Notes under the pieces: generated by a model
What the model saw: the letters and a program-made list of their open reading frames with translations, nothing else
Told to the model about the DNA's origin: nothing
Database searches by the model: none
Made by a program: the position numbers and the translations under genes
From: Schlegelella_A sp038258415
GTDB lineage: Bacteria; Pseudomonadota; Gammaproteobacteria; Burkholderiales; Burkholderiaceae_C
DNA: 7,177 bases
Direction of reading: 5' to 3'
Assembly (NCBI GenBank): GCA_038258415.1
Contig: JBBSPY010000165.1
Location: forward strand, 1-7,177
In this document: piece by piece, positions 5,828 through 7,177 of the stretch
How positions within the stretch are numbered: position 1 is the stretch's first letter
Layout: each line of letters starts with the position of its first letter

Positions 5828-7177
5828 TCAGCGCATCGGCCAGACCGCCACGATGAGCGGCGTGCCGATGAGCAGCACCATCAGCGTCAGCGGCGCACCG
5901 AGCCGCCAGTAGTCGCCGAAGCGGTAGCCGCCCGGGCCCATGACGAGCATGTTGTTCTGGTGGCCGATGGGCGTCAGGAAGTCGCAGGCGCAGCCGAGCG
6001 CCACGGCCATCAGGAACGGCTCGATGCGCAGGCCGAGACGCGTCGCGACCTCGGCGGCGACCGGGCCGAGCACGACCACCGCTGCCGCGTGGTGGAGGAA
6101 GGGCGTGAGCAGCATCGACATGAGCAGCACCAGGCCGATCGTCGCCATCGCCGGCAGATGCTGCGCGCCGGTGGTGAGGAGACTGGCGACGACCCCGGTC
6201 GCACCGGTGTCCTTGAGCCCCTCGCCCACCGGGATCAGGCAGCCGAGCATGACGATCACCGGCCATTCGATCGCGCCGTAGGTGTCCTTCAGGCTGATCT
6301 GCCGGAACAGCACGCAGAAGACCGCGGCGCCGAAGAATCCGACGTCGACGTCGATCACGCCGAAGCCGACCGCGACCAGCGCGGCGACCAGGAAGGCAAT
6401 CGGCCACAGGCCGCTCTTCGCATGGCCGATCGTGAGCTTGCGGTCGGCCAGCGGCAACAGGCCGAGCTCGGTGACGGCCGTGTCGATGCTCTGCGCGAAG
6501 CCCTGGAACAGCACCACGTCGCCGGCGCGGAAGCGGTGCGAGCGCAGACGCGTCGCCTCGGTCCGGCCGGCGCGGCGAACGGCGAACAAATTCAGGCCGT
6601 AGCGGTGGCGCAGCCCCAGCGTCGCTGGCGTGAACCCGACGATCGGCGACTCCGCGGTGACGATCACCTCGACGACGTTCATCTCGTCGCTCTTCTCCTC
6701 GGGCTTTCCGAGCTCCTTGGAGCCGACGATCTCGAAGCCGGTCGAGGCGACGAACTTCTGCACCGCGGTCGGGTCGCCGAGGACGACGAGCACGTCGCCC
6801 GGATCAAGCAGCCAGTTCGCGTCGGCGGCGTAGCGCCGCCCGGCGCGAACCACCGCCGCGACCGAGACGTCGCCCTCCGATTGCTCCTCGATCGCACCGA
6901 CCCGCAGCGTCGCCTCCTGCTCCGCGGGAACGCGCAGCTCGGTCTTGTAGTCCTCGACCGAGAACGACTCCTCGGCCTGCTGGCGGCCCTTGCGGTGCGG
7001 CAGCAGCCGCCAGCCGAAGGCGAGGAAGACGACGGCGATGCAGGTCAGCGGGAAGCCGACGGCGGCGAAGTCGAACAGGCGAAACGGCGGCCCGCCGAGC
7101 TCCTCGCGCACCGACGAGATCAGCAGGTTGGGCGACGTGCCGATCTTGGTGATCGTTCCGCCGATCAGCGAGGCGAA
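5828..7177 (-). CDS. SLC13/DASS-type permease with two RCK_C (TrkA-C) domains, N-terminus beyond window
   Basis: The frame is open to the right edge, so the 5' end is missing; 449 residues are visible, numbered here from that edge. A GTG at 7111 is open as a start, but family motifs continue upstream of it: GTITKIGTSPNLLI (7-20), the first substrate/sodium-binding hairpin motif of divalent-anion:sodium symporters. A helix follows (about 36-56), then two soluble RCK_C/TrkA-C domains (about 75-152 and 166-242, each with a GDV element). The second membrane half (about 254-447) carries EWPVIVMLG, TPFLHHAAAVVVLGP and the second hairpin motif TPIGHQNNMLVMGPGGYRF (402-420). The protein is an inner-membrane importer or exporter, plausibly of sulfate, dicarboxylate or a similar anion; the RCK_C insert suggests ligand gating. 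The substrate cannot be decided. It ends in WPMR and TGA three bases from the DUF2254 stop. Confidence 0.93.
   Translation of the reverse strand, partial: FASLIGGTITKIGTSPNLLISSVREELGGPPFRLFDFAAVGFPLTCIAVVFLAFGWRLLPHRKGRQQAEESFSVEDYKTELRVPAEQEATLRVGAIEEQSEGDVSVAAVVRAGRRYAADANWLLDPGDVLVVLGDPTAVQKFVASTGFEIVGSKELGKPEEKSDEMNVVEVIVTAESPIVGFTPATLGLRHRYGLNLFAVRRAGRTEATRLRSHRFRAGDVVLFQGFAQSIDTAVTELGLLPLADRKLTIGHAKSGLWPIAFLVAALVAVGFGVIDVDVGFFGAAVFCVLFRQISLKDTYGAIEWPVIVMLGCLIPVGEGLKDTGATGVVASLLTTGAQHLPAMATIGLVLLMSMLLTPFLHHAAAVVVLGPVAAEVATRLGLRIEPFLMAVALGCACDFLTPIGHQNNMLVMGPGGYRFGDYWRLGAPLTLMVLLIGTPLIVAVWPMR

Noticed and set aside
5828..7111. SLC13-type protein starting at the GTG at 7111
   Set aside because: Conserved family motif (GTITKIGTSPN) continues upstream of that codon to the window edge, so the gene is longer and truncated by the window.

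Overview
This is a compact, very GC-rich window (roughly 70% G+C by eye, with most codons ending in G or C). It looks like the chromosome of a high-GC proteobacterium. The protein styles suggest a betaproteobacterium such as the Burkholderiales, but this is an impression, since there is no rRNA or other taxonomic marker. Six protein-coding genes fill almost everything after base 198. I found no tRNA, rRNA, insertion sequence, CRISPR array or phage gene.

Layout. Bases 1-198 hold no convincing gene. They contain a short tandem 9-mer and several GC-rich inverted repeats, and may be the spacer behind an upstream gene lying mostly outside the window. Two plus-strand ABC-transporter ATPases of the dipeptide/oligopeptide type follow (199-1191 and 1188-2156). 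They overlap by ATGA and each ends in the peptide-transporter C-terminal domain with four cysteines. The matching permeases and binding protein are not visible and would be expected upstream. The minus strand then carries a transglutaminase-like protein (2168-2980) and, upstream of it in the same direction, a DHA2-type 14-helix MFS exporter (3036-4502). Head-to-head with the exporter is a DUF2254 membrane protein on the plus strand (4517-5824). The right edge is a minus-strand SLC13/DASS-type permease with two RCK_C (TrkA-C) domains (5828 to beyond 7177), missing its N-terminal part.

How the genes work together. The two ATPases clearly form a heterodimeric motor for one importer. The MFS gene and the transglutaminase-like gene could be co-transcribed (55-base gap), with no evident functional link. 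The DUF2254 and SLC13 genes converge with a 3-base gap. Most of the window is membrane transport, and it does not assemble into one recognisable pathway.

I did not find an undescribed system. The points most worth a second look are: the transglutaminase-like protein, which has Cys and Asp at the expected triad positions but Ala where His is expected; the head-to-head MFS/DUF2254 start region with only 14 bases between start codons and no ribosome-binding site for DUF2254; and the structured repeat block ahead of the ABC genes.
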